Shown: piece by piece, positions 8,602 to 17,920 of the stretch
Layout of the letters: the number at the start of each line of letters is the position of its first letter
Position numbering within the stretch: position 1 is the first letter of the stretch
Source: Clostridiaceae bacterium BL-3
GTDB taxonomy: Bacteria > Bacillota > Clostridia > Clostridiales > Clostridiaceae
Length of the DNA stretch: 64,000 nt
Direction: 5' to 3'
NCBI GenBank assembly: GCA_902809985.1
Contig: CADDXC010000001.1
Location: 2,046,001 to 2,110,000, forward strand
Position numbers and translations under genes: made by a program
The notes under the pieces: generated by a model
Databases searched by the model: none
What the model was told of the DNA's origin: nothing
What the model saw: only the letters and a program-made list of their open reading frames with translations

Positions 8602-9740
8602 TTACCTACTCTCCTTAAAAACTTTAAAGATTCATCTATCACATCTAAAGCATAATCCACTTCTTCTTTTGAATTATCCTCGCCAAAGCTAAATCTTATA
8701 GTACCCCTTATATGATCTTTAGGAAGTCCAATTGCCTCCAGCACGTGGCTGTCTTTGCTGCTCTTGGCAGAACAGGCAGAACCTGTAGAAACATAAATGC
8801 CCTTCTCCTCCAACATATGAAGCAATACTTCTCCTCTAACTCCTATAAAAGAAACACTTAATACATAAGGAGAATATTCTTTTCCACAGCTGTTTATTTT
8901 AACTTCCTCCATATCTCTGAGTTTCTCCATGAAATATTTTTTCACTTCATCTACGTGGTGAAAATTCTGCTCTCTGTTTTTATATATCTTTTCAGCAGCT
9001 TTTGCAAGTCCTACAACAGCAGCTAAATTCTCAGTACCTGATCTAAATCCTCTTTCCTGTCCACCTCCATATATCAGAGGTCTTGGTATAAGCCCTTTTC
9101 TAACATAGGCAATTCCTACTCCCCTGGGGCCATGTATTTTATGACCACTGGCAGATAATAAATCTATATGCATTTTTTTAACATCTATATCATATTTTCC
9201 ATAAGCCTGAACTGCATCAACATGAAATTTTATTCTGCTGCTCTTTTCCTTTATAAGCTCTCCTATAGCTTTGATATTTTGAACCGTGCCAACTTCATTG
9301 TTGGTATGCATTATGCTGACCAGCTGAGTCTGCTTATTTATGCTTTTTTCAAGCTCACCTAAATCAATCTGCCCCCTACCGTTTACATCAAGGTATATAA
9401 CCTTAACCCCATTATTTTCCAAAGCTTTACAGGTATTCAGCACACTTGGATGTTCTATTTTTGTAGTTATGATTTCATTTCCAGGTTTTACAAAGCCTCT
9501 TATCAAAAAGTTATTGCTCTCACTCCCTCCAGAAGTAAATATTATCTCATCTCTGTCACAATTCAGTGTATCTGCAACTATATCTCTGCTCTCATTCATT
9601 TTAAGTTCCGCTTTTAATCCAAGAGAATATGCTGAAGATGGATTTCCGTAATAATTTCTCATAGTATCCACCATTGAATCCATCACTTCATCATAAGGCC
9701 TGGTTGTAGCACTATTGTCAAAATAAGCTTCCATTATCAT
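8598..9740 (-). CDS. Cysteine desulfurase (NifS/IscS type), partner of ThiI
   Basis: About 380 residues of a PLP enzyme that takes sulfur from cysteine. The PLP lysine lies in SASGHKIHGPRG, the N-terminal YFDNSATT is typical, and the sulfur-carrying Cys lies in STGSACSAKSS. The TH[NH] pocket appears as HTNNEVG. The coupled thiI gene suggests it supplies tRNA thiolation rather than general Fe-S work. ATG 9740 lies five bases after AGGGG; the alternative ATG 9734 would give the usual MEAYFDN start. A GTG at 9746 is inside the ribosome site. Confidence 0.93.
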   Translation of the reverse strand: MIMEAYFDNSATTRPYDEVMDSMVDTMRNYYGNPSSAYSLGLKAELKMNESRDIVADTLNCDRDEIIFTSGGSESNNFLIRGFVKPGNEIITTKIEHPSVLNTCKALENNGVKVIYLDVNGRGQIDLGELEKSINKQTQLVSIMHTNNEVGTVQNIKAIGELIKEKSSRIKFHVDAVQAYGKYDIDVKKMHIDLLSASGHKIHGPRGVGIAYVRKGLIPRPLIYGGGQERGFRSGTENLAAVVGLAKAAEKIYKNREQNFHHVDEVKKYFMEKLRDMEEVKINSCGKEYSPYVLSVSFIGVRGEVLLHMLEEKGIYVSTGSACSAKSSKDSHVLEAIGLPKDHIRGTIRFSFGEDNSKEEVDYALDVIDESLKFLRRVGK

Positions 9741-9862
9741 TGTCACCCCTATATGTAAAAATAATTAAAATATAATAAAACCAATATAACATATATTATC
9801 ACACTTATAAAAAAATAATAAGAGCACATACTAACCAAAGAAATAAAATAGGAGGATTCAAA

Positions 9863-10612
9863 ATGAAAATCAAGCACTTTCTGTTAGTCATACTATGTAC
9901 CTTATATGTATTATTAAACTGTATAACTCCTGTAAAATCCTTTTCAGAAGATTCACCTTCCATAAGAGGTAAATCGAACACATTGCCCGCCGGCAAGACA
10001 ATATACCTCACTTTCGACGATGGTCCCAGCACAGAGGTTACCAGTAAAATACTGAATATTTTACAAGAAAAAAATGTAAAAGCAACTTTTTTTGTAATAG
10101 GATATAAAATAAACGGTCATGAAAAAATATTGAGAAAAATATACAATGAAGGGCACAGCATAGGACTTCATACCTATACACATAAGTACAGTAAAATATA
10201 TTCGAGCCCTGATTCTTTTTTAAATGAAATGAATAAAACAGGTAAAGAGGTAAAAAACATCTTAGGATTTGCACCAAAAATAATAAGATTCCCAACTGGA
10301 AGCAAAGGGCATCTGGATGAATATCTTTTAGATAAATTACATTCCTGTGGATATAAAATATATGATTGGAACCTATGTCTATCAGATGGCATAGATTACA
10401 GGACACCCGTTCAAAAACTATATAGTGAGGGCACAGAAAAATGTATCAATCCCAATAAAATATTCTTGCTTGCACACTGTGACAGCCAGAATAAAAACAC
10501 TTGTAAGGTACTGCCAAAAATAATTGACTATTACATAAATTTAGGATATGAATTTAAAACTATCACAAGAAACACCCCCGAATACCATTTTAGAGTGTCA
10601 GAATATAACTAA
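9863..10612 (+). CDS. Secreted polysaccharide deacetylase (NodB domain)
   Basis: A 249-residue carbohydrate esterase family 4 protein. A signal peptide (about residues 1-25) leads to the NodB domain with catalytic TFDDGP, the zinc-binding GLHTYTH (H-T-Y-T-H), and RFPTGS. Family members remove acetyl groups from peptidoglycan or other cell-wall sugars outside the cell. ATG 9863 follows ATAGGAGG. It is convergent with the next gene, the two ends overlapping by 4 bases. Confidence 0.92.
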   Translation: MKIKHFLLVILCTLYVLLNCITPVKSFSEDSPSIRGKSNTLPAGKTIYLTFDDGPSTEVTSKILNILQEKNVKATFFVIGYKINGHEKILRKIYNEGHSIGLHTYTHKYSKIYSSPDSFLNEMNKTGKEVKNILGFAPKIIRFPTGSKGHLDEYLLDKLHSCGYKIYDWNLCLSDGIDYRTPVQKLYSEGTEKCINPNKIFLLAHCDSQNKNTCKVLPKIIDYYINLGYEFKTITRNTPEYHFRVSEYN

Positions 10613-11106
10613 TTTACAGGAATAAGTTTATCCTCATTTAGGTCCCATTCATATGCCTTGCCATTTTTTTTATTTATATAATACCAACCGCTGGTGGCAG
10701 AATGATCCTCCATGCTATCAAAAACTTGTATGACATAATAGTGTATATTATCTCTTACGGTCTCATGATCAAACACAAATTTAGTATTTTTATTTTTATC
10801 TCCATAACACTCCGAAGCTGTTTTCACCGCTTGTTCTACTGTAATATTTTTCTGTGAACCATCAGAAACACCAGCTTCACTCTTTACGGCGTTTTCAGTA
10901 TCAGTAGAAGTACTTTTCTCGTACTTTTTCCCATTTTCTTTACTCTTCGATTTTTGTCCTGTTTTTTTATCAACATTTGTCACATCTGTTTTATTTTTTT
11001 TGCCATTGTTATATTTAGCTATTCTATATCTATAAATTCCAAAGCATATCACAGCAAATAAAATTATTGAAATTATAATATATACTTTCCTATGCCCCTT
11101 ACTCAA
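10609..11106 (-). CDS. Membrane-anchored protein of unknown function with PepSY-like C-terminus
   Basis: About 165 residues: a short cytoplasmic head, one membrane helix (VYIIISIILFAVICFGIY), a long Lys/Ser/Thr-rich linker, and a C-terminal domain (ITVEQAVKTASECYG ... YYVIQVFDSMEDH ... INKKNGKAYEW) that looks like a PepSY-type fold. I do not recognise a named family. The upstream ATG at 11154 has no ribosome site, whereas TTG 11106 follows TTAGGAGAAG, so TTG is preferred. No enzyme motif is visible. Confidence 0.65.
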   Translation of the reverse strand: MSKGHRKVYIIISIILFAVICFGIYRYRIAKYNNGKKNKTDVTNVDKKTGQKSKSKENGKKYEKSTSTDTENAVKSEAGVSDGSQKNITVEQAVKTASECYGDKNKNTKFVFDHETVRDNIHYYVIQVFDSMEDHSATSGWYYINKKNGKAYEWDLNEDKLIPVN

Positions 11107-11216
11107 AATATCAACTTCTCCTAACTTCCATATTTTAATTTTACTAATACACATAATTATATAATATCACAACTTTACACTGGGGATGATAAATCTCCAG
11201 TGTAAAATTACCAAGG

Positions 11217-11822
11217 CTATTTCAATATTTTCAGCTCATTGCAAAGATAGCTAAAAAGCCCTTTGTTTCTTGCATCCAATGCTCCGTCTATTAAGGTCAA
11301 TAAAATTTCTCTATAGAACTCATCCCTCTCCCGCTTACTTAGGGGATCAACAATATAATTATCATAATATATAAAAGAATTATTTATTTGAGTTAAATAC
11401 ACACTTTTCAATATGTTTATATAAGAGGCCAGCTCTTTTCTAGAAATTACAAAAAACAATTTATTGCAATTATTTTTTGAAGATATTTTTATCATTCTTC
11501 TATTGAGAGAGACCAGCTCTATTTCCCCAAATTCTTCAACAACAAATTTTCTATACTTTATATCTAGACTTTTAAAAGATGTCAAAAATTTTATATATGC
11601 CATAAAATTTTTTCTATTAAATTTAAAATTATTTACAATGGTTTTAATCCCGCATCTTCTCTTGAAGGAAATTTCATATTCATTATATCCCCTGTTGTTT
11701 TCCACAGCAGAAATTAAAATAGCATCTACAAATCTGTCCATTGCCAAACTAGGGATAAGTTTTACTCCATATAGAAATTGCTTATTTTTATCACTGGAAA
11801 CAGTAAAATTGCTTATATTCAT
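11217..11822 (-). CDS. Unknown protein with C-terminal IDEAL-like motif
   Basis: A 201-residue soluble protein rich in Lys, Phe and Tyr. The first 160 residues match nothing I recognise. The last about 25 residues (LTLIDGALDARNKGLFSYL) closely fit the IDEAL motif, a short helix seen at the C-terminus of Bacillus YpiB and ComK that often mediates protein interaction or turnover. ATG 11822 follows GGGAGATATAATC. The gene stands alone between short AT-rich gaps. Confidence 0.65.
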   Translation of the reverse strand: MNISNFTVSSDKNKQFLYGVKLIPSLAMDRFVDAILISAVENNRGYNEYEISFKRRCGIKTIVNNFKFNRKNFMAYIKFLTSFKSLDIKYRKFVVEEFGEIELVSLNRRMIKISSKNNCNKLFFVISRKELASYINILKSVYLTQINNSFIYYDNYIVDPLSKRERDEFYREILLTLIDGALDARNKGLFSYLCNELKILK

Positions 11823-11918
11823 GATTATATCTCCCTTATTATATCTCCTTTTTACATTATTCCACTATTATAAACGAAAAAAGTAATTTTTTGCGTTTAT
11901 ACACAATATTAAAAAAGT

Positions 11919-12578
11919 TTAAAAAATATTTCTTCTAAATTCTTTTAGTATGTAATTAAAGGAATCCGATATAAAATCCGCTCTTGTCAATTCTTGATTT
12001 CCTGAATTTAAATTTTTAAAGGCCACACAATACATTCCAGCATTTTTCGAAGCTTCCACTCCATTTTTAGAATCCTCTATAACCATACAGCGCTTTGGCT
12101 CTACCTTTAGAAGTTCTGCTGCTTTTAAAAATATATCTGGAGAGGGCTTACTGTTTTTAACATCATCACCTGTCACAAATTTAGAAAAATATTTTTCCAG
12201 CTTAAACCTTTCAATAACATTTTCTATAACATTTTTGGGAGATGAAGATGCCACTGCCAACTTCAAGTTTTTTTCATAGAGAAATTTTATGAGTTCATCT
12301 ACACCTTTTATGGGTTTTATGTCTTTGTTTTCTTTCAAGTTAGCTAAATACAATTCTCTATCCTTTCTTATCAATTCCTCCAGAGAATCAGATAATTTAT
12401 ACTTCTTTTTAATTATATTCCATTTGTAACCAGTTGTAACTCCTATAAAACCAAGCTGTTCTTCTTTGCTTATTTTTATACCATATTCAGCTAATAGATC
12501 ATCATCTAGTTTTCTATGTAGCGGCTCACTATCTATGATGACCCCATCCATATCAAAAATAACTGCATCTATGAGCAA
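11919..12578 (-). CDS. HAD-superfamily hydrolase, beta-phosphoglucomutase-like
   Basis: A 219-residue haloacid-dehalogenase-like phosphatase or phosphomutase. Motif I FDMDGVIIDSEP carries the nucleophile Asp9 and acid Asp11; motif II is VASSSP; motif III/IV is KPSPDIFLKAAE followed by VIEDSKNGVEA. The alpha-helical cap between residues 18 and 80 places it with the PGM-like subclass. Its substrate cannot be read from sequence; small sugar phosphates are usual. The start is TTG 12578 behind GAGGGAGG. Confidence 0.88.
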   Translation of the reverse strand: MLIDAVIFDMDGVIIDSEPLHRKLDDDLLAEYGIKISKEEQLGFIGVTTGYKWNIIKKKYKLSDSLEELIRKDRELYLANLKENKDIKPIKGVDELIKFLYEKNLKLAVASSSPKNVIENVIERFKLEKYFSKFVTGDDVKNSKPSPDIFLKAAELLKVEPKRCMVIEDSKNGVEASKNAGMYCVAFKNLNSGNQELTRADFISDSFNYILKEFRRNIF

Positions 12579-12618
12579 TACACCAGCCTCCCTCTTATAT
12601 CATGGTAAATTCATGTTT

Positions 12619-12650
12619 AAAAAATCAGAGCATACGCAGCTCTGATTTTT
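12619..12650. terminator. Terminator between the HAD gene and cfa
   Basis: AAAAATCAGAGC pairs with GCTCTGATTTTT around a seven-base loop. It lies just downstream of cfa on the minus strand. Confidence 0.85.
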
Positions 12651-12659
12651 ACATTATAT

Positions 12660-13844
12660 TTAATCTTCATACAGGTAATCTCTAGTCATAGGCAATTCAT
12701 TATTAAGGCCCCTGGTAAATAAAAATTGATGTATATCTACTACTCCATAATGAAATGACGCCGCACAAGCATTTAAATAAAGTCTCCACATTCTAATAAA
12801 TCTATCATCTTTAATCTTTCTTATCTCATCCAAGTTATTTTCAAAATTTTCGGCCCAACACTTTAACGTCTTATAATAGTGCAGTCTTAAACTCTCTGCA
12901 TCTACAAGATGAAGATCATTGTCTGCCATCAAGCTCACCAGCTCCCTTATGGATGGAATATATCCCCCTGGAAATATGTATTTTTTTATCCACTGATTTG
13001 CCTCTCCTTCTGTCTGTGCAGTAATACAATGAAGGAGAGATACTCCGCCTTCATTTAACATGTCTCTAATATCTTGCATATAAACAGGTAAATTTTTCCT
13101 TCCTGAATGTTCTATCATTCCCACACTTACTATTCTGTCAAATTTATCTGTCTTACCCACAAGTTCTCTATAATCCATTAATTTTATTTCAACTTTTCCA
13201 TCTAGATTATTATCTACAACTCTTTCAGAAGCTTTCTTAAACTGTTCCTGACTTAAAGTTACTCCAACTGCGTTTACGCCATATTTTTTTGCAGCTTCAA
13301 TTACAAGTTCTCCCCAACCGCAGCCTATGTCCAAAAGCCTTTGACCTTCTTTTAGATTGAGTTTTTTTAGTATATAATTGACTTTATTTATCTGAGCTTG
13401 ATAGATAGAATCATTTTCATTTTTAAAATAGGCACAGGAATATGTCATTGTTTTATCCAGCCATAGACTGTAGAAATCATTTCCCAAATCATAATGGTAC
13501 TGTACATCTGTCTTGCTTTTCTTTAAAGTATTGGGAAGAACCTTATACAATTTTGAAAACATATCAGCTTTATTTAAAAAACTTTCCTTGTTTTTATACA
13601 CCGATTCTATAATTTCTCTAATATTTCCCTCAAAATCCAATACATTGTCCATATAGGCTTCCCCTAAAGTGAGAAAAGGATCCCTAATAACATCTTTTTT
13701 AGATATATCTTTATTTATGAATATTTTAAATTTGGCTTCTCCCTCTCCATACTTCTCTTCCGTACCATCCCAGTACTTAACCTGAACAGTGTCTGAAAAT
13801 ATCTTTTTCAAAAACTCTCCAAAAAACATTTTGTCTAAATTCAT
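12660..13844 (-). CDS. cfa: Cyclopropane-fatty-acyl-phospholipid synthase
   Basis: About 394 residues. The enzyme transfers a methylene from S-adenosylmethionine to unsaturated acyl chains in membrane phospholipids. The SAM-binding motif LLDIGCGWGELV, the QYHYDLGNDFYSLWLDKTMTYSCAYF block and the SVGMIEHSGRKN segment are diagnostic. ATG 13844 after AGAGGTAGTAG is preferred to the upstream ATG at 13871, which would make the ribosome site coding. Monocistronic, with hairpins on both sides. Confidence 0.94.
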   Translation of the reverse strand: MNLDKMFFGEFLKKIFSDTVQVKYWDGTEEKYGEGEAKFKIFINKDISKKDVIRDPFLTLGEAYMDNVLDFEGNIREIIESVYKNKESFLNKADMFSKLYKVLPNTLKKSKTDVQYHYDLGNDFYSLWLDKTMTYSCAYFKNENDSIYQAQINKVNYILKKLNLKEGQRLLDIGCGWGELVIEAAKKYGVNAVGVTLSQEQFKKASERVVDNNLDGKVEIKLMDYRELVGKTDKFDRIVSVGMIEHSGRKNLPVYMQDIRDMLNEGGVSLLHCITAQTEGEANQWIKKYIFPGGYIPSIRELVSLMADNDLHLVDAESLRLHYYKTLKCWAENFENNLDEIRKIKDDRFIRMWRLYLNACAASFHYGVVDIHQFLFTRGLNNELPMTRDYLYED

Positions 13845-13887
13845 ATTACTACTACCTCTTTTCTTATACATAACCTATATATAAACA

Positions 13888-13918
13888 GGCAGATCCTCTT
13901 ATTAAAAGAGCTTCTGCC
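13888..13918 (-). terminator. Terminator-like hairpin after the HlyC/CorC gene
   Basis: GGCAGA ... CTCTT pairs with AAGAG ... TCTGCC. The U run on the minus strand is weak (TGTTTATAT), so efficiency is uncertain. Confidence 0.5.
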
Positions 13919-13966
13919 AAATTTTCCAGAAAACATATATTACTAGTCTGATACAGACTTTAAATA

Positions 13967-15304
13967 TTAACTTGACTCCTCAAGTTGAGGGTTTAATTTT
14001 TTAGGAGTATATATTTTTAAATTTTCTATTCTCTTTTCGTCTACTTTTTCCACTTTAAAAATCACATCTCCATACTCCACAGTATTTTTCTCTCCTTCTT
14101 TTGGAATACTTCCCAAAAGATCCATTACAAATCCTCCTATTGTATCCGAATTTTCCGATTTTAAGTCCAAATCTAAAAATTCGTTAACTTCATCTATAGA
14201 CAATAGTCCACTTACAAGATAAGTGTTCTGATCAATTTTATTTATATACTGTTCATTATCGTCATACTCATCAAATATATTTCCCATTACCTCTTCAATC
14301 AAATCCTCTATGGTTACAATTCCTGAAAACCCTCCATACTCATCAATCAAAATAGCCATATGGTTTTTGGTCCCCTGAAGTTCTTTAAAAAGTACATCTA
14401 TATTTTTATTTTCAGGTACGAAATAAGGTGCTCTAAGCATCGATTTTATATCTATATTACTCACCGGAGTTTTCATCAATTGAGCAAATAAATCCTTGAT
14501 ATAAAGTATACCCACTATATTGTCTATATCATCTTTATATACAGGTATTCTGGAATATTTTTCTTCAATTATACTCTCCACAGTACATGAATTCAAATCA
14601 TCCATGTCTATGACGAATACTTCTGTTCTAGGAGTCATAACTTCCTTTGCCAGCTTATCATCAAATTTAAATACTCCCTCTATCATTTCCTTTTCAGACT
14701 GATTAAATACACCTGTTTCCTGACCCTCTTCAAGCATAGATCTGATTTCCTCTTCAGATACCCTATTCTCAATATCCTCTGTACTTACATTAAACAATTT
14801 CATAAGAATGGCAGTAGAACCCGATAACAATTTCACAAATGGCAGCATCAATTTACTTATAAACAAAATAGGCTTTACGAAAGCCATTGACATGGCCTCT
14901 GAATTTTGAAGTGCAATTCTCTTGGGAAGTAATTCTCCAAAAACAAGAGTTATATATGACAGCAGTAGTGTAATCACAATTACAGATACCTTATCACTGT
15001 ATGGTACACCCATTTCATCTAAAAAAAATGCAAATTTTGTCGACAGTGTGGTAGCTGCAAATGCACTGGCAAAAAAACCAGCAAGAGTTATTCCCACCTG
15101 TATAGTAGCTAAGAAATTATTAGGTTCCTTTAATAATTTCAGTATTATTTCTGCCTTTTCGTCCCCCTGTTCTGCTAAATAGTTTATCCTGCTCCTATTT
15201 AAAGCAACTATAGCCATTTCTATGGCTGAAAAAAATGCATTAATCACCGTGAGTATTAATATCAACATAAGTTCGAATACTATACTCTGCCAGGTAACGT
15301 CCAT
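13967..15304 (-). CDS. HlyC/CorC (CNNM-type) membrane protein with CBS pair
   Basis: A 445-residue integral membrane protein. The N-terminal DUF21/CNNM domain has about four helices (MLILILTVINAFFSAIEMAIVAL onward), then two CBS domains (VMTPRTEVFVIDMDD ... IPVYKDDIDNIVGILYIKDL; HMAILIDEYGGFSGIVTIEDLIEEVMG), then the CorC/HlyC C-terminal domain (NTYLVSGLLSIDEVNEFL). The family is linked to magnesium or divalent-cation homeostasis; the name hemolysin is historical. ATG 15304 follows AAGGATG. Confidence 0.92.
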   Translation of the reverse strand: MDVTWQSIVFELMLILILTVINAFFSAIEMAIVALNRSRINYLAEQGDEKAEIILKLLKEPNNFLATIQVGITLAGFFASAFAATTLSTKFAFFLDEMGVPYSDKVSVIVITLLLSYITLVFGELLPKRIALQNSEAMSMAFVKPILFISKLMLPFVKLLSGSTAILMKLFNVSTEDIENRVSEEEIRSMLEEGQETGVFNQSEKEMIEGVFKFDDKLAKEVMTPRTEVFVIDMDDLNSCTVESIIEEKYSRIPVYKDDIDNIVGILYIKDLFAQLMKTPVSNIDIKSMLRAPYFVPENKNIDVLFKELQGTKNHMAILIDEYGGFSGIVTIEDLIEEVMGNIFDEYDDNEQYINKIDQNTYLVSGLLSIDEVNEFLDLDLKSENSDTIGGFVMDLLGSIPKEGEKNTVEYGDVIFKVEKVDEKRIENLKIYTPKKLNPQLEESS

Positions 15305-15347
15305 GCTAAATCAAACATCCTTTCATTTATTTCCTAAGATAATAAAT

Positions 15348-15374
15348 AGGAATTAGATGATAAGTCTAATTCCT
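15348..15374 (-). terminator. Hairpin between the tRNA operon and the HlyC/CorC gene
   Basis: AGGAATTAGA and TCTAATTCCT are perfect 10-base arms around a 7-base loop. It probably ends the tRNA transcript, although the following sequence is only moderately U-rich. Confidence 0.6.
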
Positions 15375-15456
15375 GCAATAAAATTCCTCACTATGCTAAA
15401 TATTATAACCTTGTAACCATTCTTATCATTATAAAACGAATTTTATTGTAAATAAT

Positions 15457-15540
15457 TGGTGCAGGTGAAGGGATTTGAACCCCCACGCCATAGGCGCTAG
15501 ATCCTAAGTCTAGTGCGTCTGCCAATTCCGCCACACCTGC
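15457..15540 (-). tRNA. tRNA-Leu (anticodon TAG)
   Basis: A class II tRNA with a long variable arm (GCGCCTATGGCGT). The anticodon loop CTTAGGA sits on a CTAGA/TCTAG stem, and GGTTCAAATC is the T arm. The 3' CCA is encoded. It is last in a three-tRNA minus-strand operon. Confidence 0.95.
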
Positions 15541-15607
15541 ATATAAAAATAAATACTAGGATTTTATCATATTAATCTTACCCTCACAATTTATAATCTC
15601 AGTTCAA

Positions 15608-15683
15608 TGGTGGCTTACCGGGGAATCGAACCCCGGACACCATGATTAAAAGTCATGTGCTCTACCAACTGAGCTAGTAAACC
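15608..15683 (-). tRNA. tRNA-Lys (anticodon TTT)
   Basis: The acceptor pair GGTTTAC/GTAAGCC, D arm TAGCTCAGTTGGTAGAGC, anticodon loop CTTTTAA on a CATGA/TCATG stem, and T arm GGGGTTCGATTCCCC are all present. CCA is encoded. It lies in the middle of the operon. Confidence 0.96.
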
Positions 15684-15685
15684 TC

Positions 15686-15760
15686 TGGCTGGGATGGCAG
15701 GATTTGAACCTACGAATGATGGAGTCAAAGTCCACTGCCTTACCACTTGGCTACACCCCA
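15686..15760 (-). tRNA. tRNA-Gln (anticodon TTG)
   Basis: The acceptor TGGGGTG/CATCCCA, D arm TAGCCAAGTGGTAAGGC, anticodon loop CTTTGAC on a TGGA/TCCA stem, and T arm TAGGTTCAAATCCTG fit tRNA-Gln. CCA is encoded. It is the first gene after the promoter and lies two bases from tRNA-Lys. Confidence 0.95.
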
Positions 15761-15850
15761 ATAATTAAACTTATATTTACAACAAAATAAATAAAACATC
15801 TATAAAATAATTCCGTATTTAAATTAGAATTTTTTGTAACTGTAAATTAA

Positions 15851-15879
15851 ATTATAAAGCACAATTTTTGGAATGTCAA
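15851..15879 (-). promoter_or_regulatory. Consensus promoter of the tRNA operon
   Basis: TTGACA (15874-15879) and TATAAT (15851-15856) match the sigma-A consensus exactly with 17 bases between them. They lie about 90 bases upstream of tRNA-Gln. Confidence 0.92.
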
Positions 15880-15955
15880 TAGCCTTTACCGTGCCAATTT
15901 AGGCAAGTAAGCCAGCTTATTATCAGAATATGTAAACAAGTTATCTTATTACATA

Positions 15956-17731
15956 TTAACTTTCCCTTTTTTCTAAAAACATATTTATACATTCCGGCGG
16001 CATTGGCTTGCCAAAATAATATCCTTGAATTTTATTACAATTTTCCTCCTCTAGATATCGAATCTGTTCTTCCATCTCCACACCCTCTGCTACCACTTCT
16101 AACTTCATCTTATGGGCAAGTTTTATTATCTCTCCAGTTATAATGTTTTCATAAGCTCCCTTGCATATACCATCTATAAAAGTTTTGTCAATTTTAAGAG
16201 TATTTATGGGAATGCTCTTTAAATAGTTTAAAGAAGAATATCCACTTCCAAAATCATCTAGTGCTACTCTAACTCCCATATTTTTAAGTTCAGTTATCAC
16301 TCTTAAACTCCAATCAAAGGACTCCATCATGACACTTTCTGTTATTTCTATTTCCAAATATTCAGGTTTTAAGCCTGTTTCTTCTAAAACATTTCTAACT
16401 GTATTGATAAAATTATCATTTTTAAGTTGTATTGTAGAAACATTTATGGATATGAAATCATAGGAATACCCCCTGTTTTTCCACAACTTATTTTGTCTGC
16501 ACGCAGTTTTAAGGACCCACTCGCCTATAGGTACTATAAGTCCTGTCTCTTCTGCAAGGCTTATAAATTCCATAGGCATTATCCAGCCAAACTTAGAACT
16601 GTTCCACCTAATTAGGGCCTCAAATCCAACTACCCTTCTAGTTCTCATATCAACTTGGGGTTGATAATACAGTATAAATTCATTATCTTTTATTGCCTTT
16701 CTCAACCCTCTTTCCAATTCCGTTTTCCTTAAGATCTCATCATACATATATTTTTCAAATAATATATATGTATTTTTACCTATTAATTTAGCTCTATTTA
16801 ATGCTATATCAACATTTCTAATCAACTTCGCAGCTTCTCCTCCATCTCTGGGGAAAATCGTTATGCCTATATTAACTGATACCAGGACTTCATTTCCATC
16901 AAAACTCCACAGTCCACTAATAGTATCAACTATATGTTGAGCCAAATCTTTTAATTCTATTCCACCATCTATTTTTTGCTTTAAGAGTAAAAATCCATCT
17001 CCACCCATCCTTGAAACTATTCCAATGTCCAATTTTTTTAAGGTGTTTCCTATTCTTTTTAACAATTTATCGCCGTATTCGTATCCAAAAATATCATTTA
17101 TACTTTTAAAATTATTTAATTCAATTTGAAATATTGAAAAACTACTTTGTGAATACATTTTAATTTGCTTTTCAATTTTTTTCATAAAATAATTGAAATT
17201 ATATAGTTCAGTTAGCCTATCATAATAAGCTATTTTCTCCACCTTTTTATATTTAAACTCCAGTTTAGTTAATACCATAAATTCATTGTAAAAAAAATTG
17301 ATAATTTTTTTTATATTTTTCTTTGAGACAATAGAATACTTATTATTTATTAATTCAATTTTACTTAACTTTCCTACATAATCACTTTTGTTGCAATCTT
17401 CTTTAAAAAATATTGGATTTAAAAAAATTGTTGCAATATGTTTTTTATTTACAATTATAGGTATACCTATATAAATCAAGCCATTTTTATGTTTATAAAC
17501 ACCTATCTTATTTCGCCCATTAATCCGAGAAAGTATACGCTCCTCATATGTCACAAATTCTGGGTTAGGATATAAATGAGACTTAAAGGGGACATTAAAC
17601 ATGTCTCCATTAGTATATTTTACTAAACATGATATTCCTGTTATAGAAAAAAAACTTTCCATTAAATTTTCAAGTTCATTCATGTTTATTATATTCGGTA
17701 ATCCATCTCCCATATTAACACCAACTTTCAT
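15956..17731 (-). CDS. PocR-GGDEF-EAL cyclic-di-GMP protein (probable phosphodiesterase)
   Basis: A 591-residue soluble protein. Residues about 15-150 look like a PocR ligand-sensing domain. Residues about 165-325 are a diguanylate cyclase fold whose signature is GGDGF (243-247) instead of GGDEF, so synthesis is doubtful. Residues about 340-590 are an EAL domain with intact motifs (EALIRW at 371, SINVSTIQL, LEIEITES, DDFGSGYSSLNYL, LKIDKTFI, EGVE). It probably breaks down cyclic di-GMP, with the GGDEF remnant acting as a regulator. Monocistronic. Confidence 0.88.
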   Translation of the reverse strand: MKVGVNMGDGLPNIINMNELENLMESFFSITGISCLVKYTNGDMFNVPFKSHLYPNPEFVTYEERILSRINGRNKIGVYKHKNGLIYIGIPIIVNKKHIATIFLNPIFFKEDCNKSDYVGKLSKIELINNKYSIVSKKNIKKIINFFYNEFMVLTKLEFKYKKVEKIAYYDRLTELYNFNYFMKKIEKQIKMYSQSSFSIFQIELNNFKSINDIFGYEYGDKLLKRIGNTLKKLDIGIVSRMGGDGFLLLKQKIDGGIELKDLAQHIVDTISGLWSFDGNEVLVSVNIGITIFPRDGGEAAKLIRNVDIALNRAKLIGKNTYILFEKYMYDEILRKTELERGLRKAIKDNEFILYYQPQVDMRTRRVVGFEALIRWNSSKFGWIMPMEFISLAEETGLIVPIGEWVLKTACRQNKLWKNRGYSYDFISINVSTIQLKNDNFINTVRNVLEETGLKPEYLEIEITESVMMESFDWSLRVITELKNMGVRVALDDFGSGYSSLNYLKSIPINTLKIDKTFIDGICKGAYENIITGEIIKLAHKMKLEVVAEGVEMEEQIRYLEEENCNKIQGYYFGKPMPPECINMFLEKRES

Positions 17732-17920
17732 CTATACTACATCTTTTCTTACCTGTAAATCCTATTTCAATAAATACTGCAACTGTGTTATCATATATGC
17801 TATATGCAACAATTTAACTAATTTATCCTGTAGAAAGCTTATTTTATTTTAAATACCCCATATCTATTATATGTTTTACAAAAAGTGCATATGATTATTT
17901 TGCAAATTATGGATTATCTT

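Noticed and set aside
15340-15960. Integration site at the tRNA genes
   Set aside because: All three tRNA genes are intact and no integrase, repeated tRNA end or foreign gene lies beside them.
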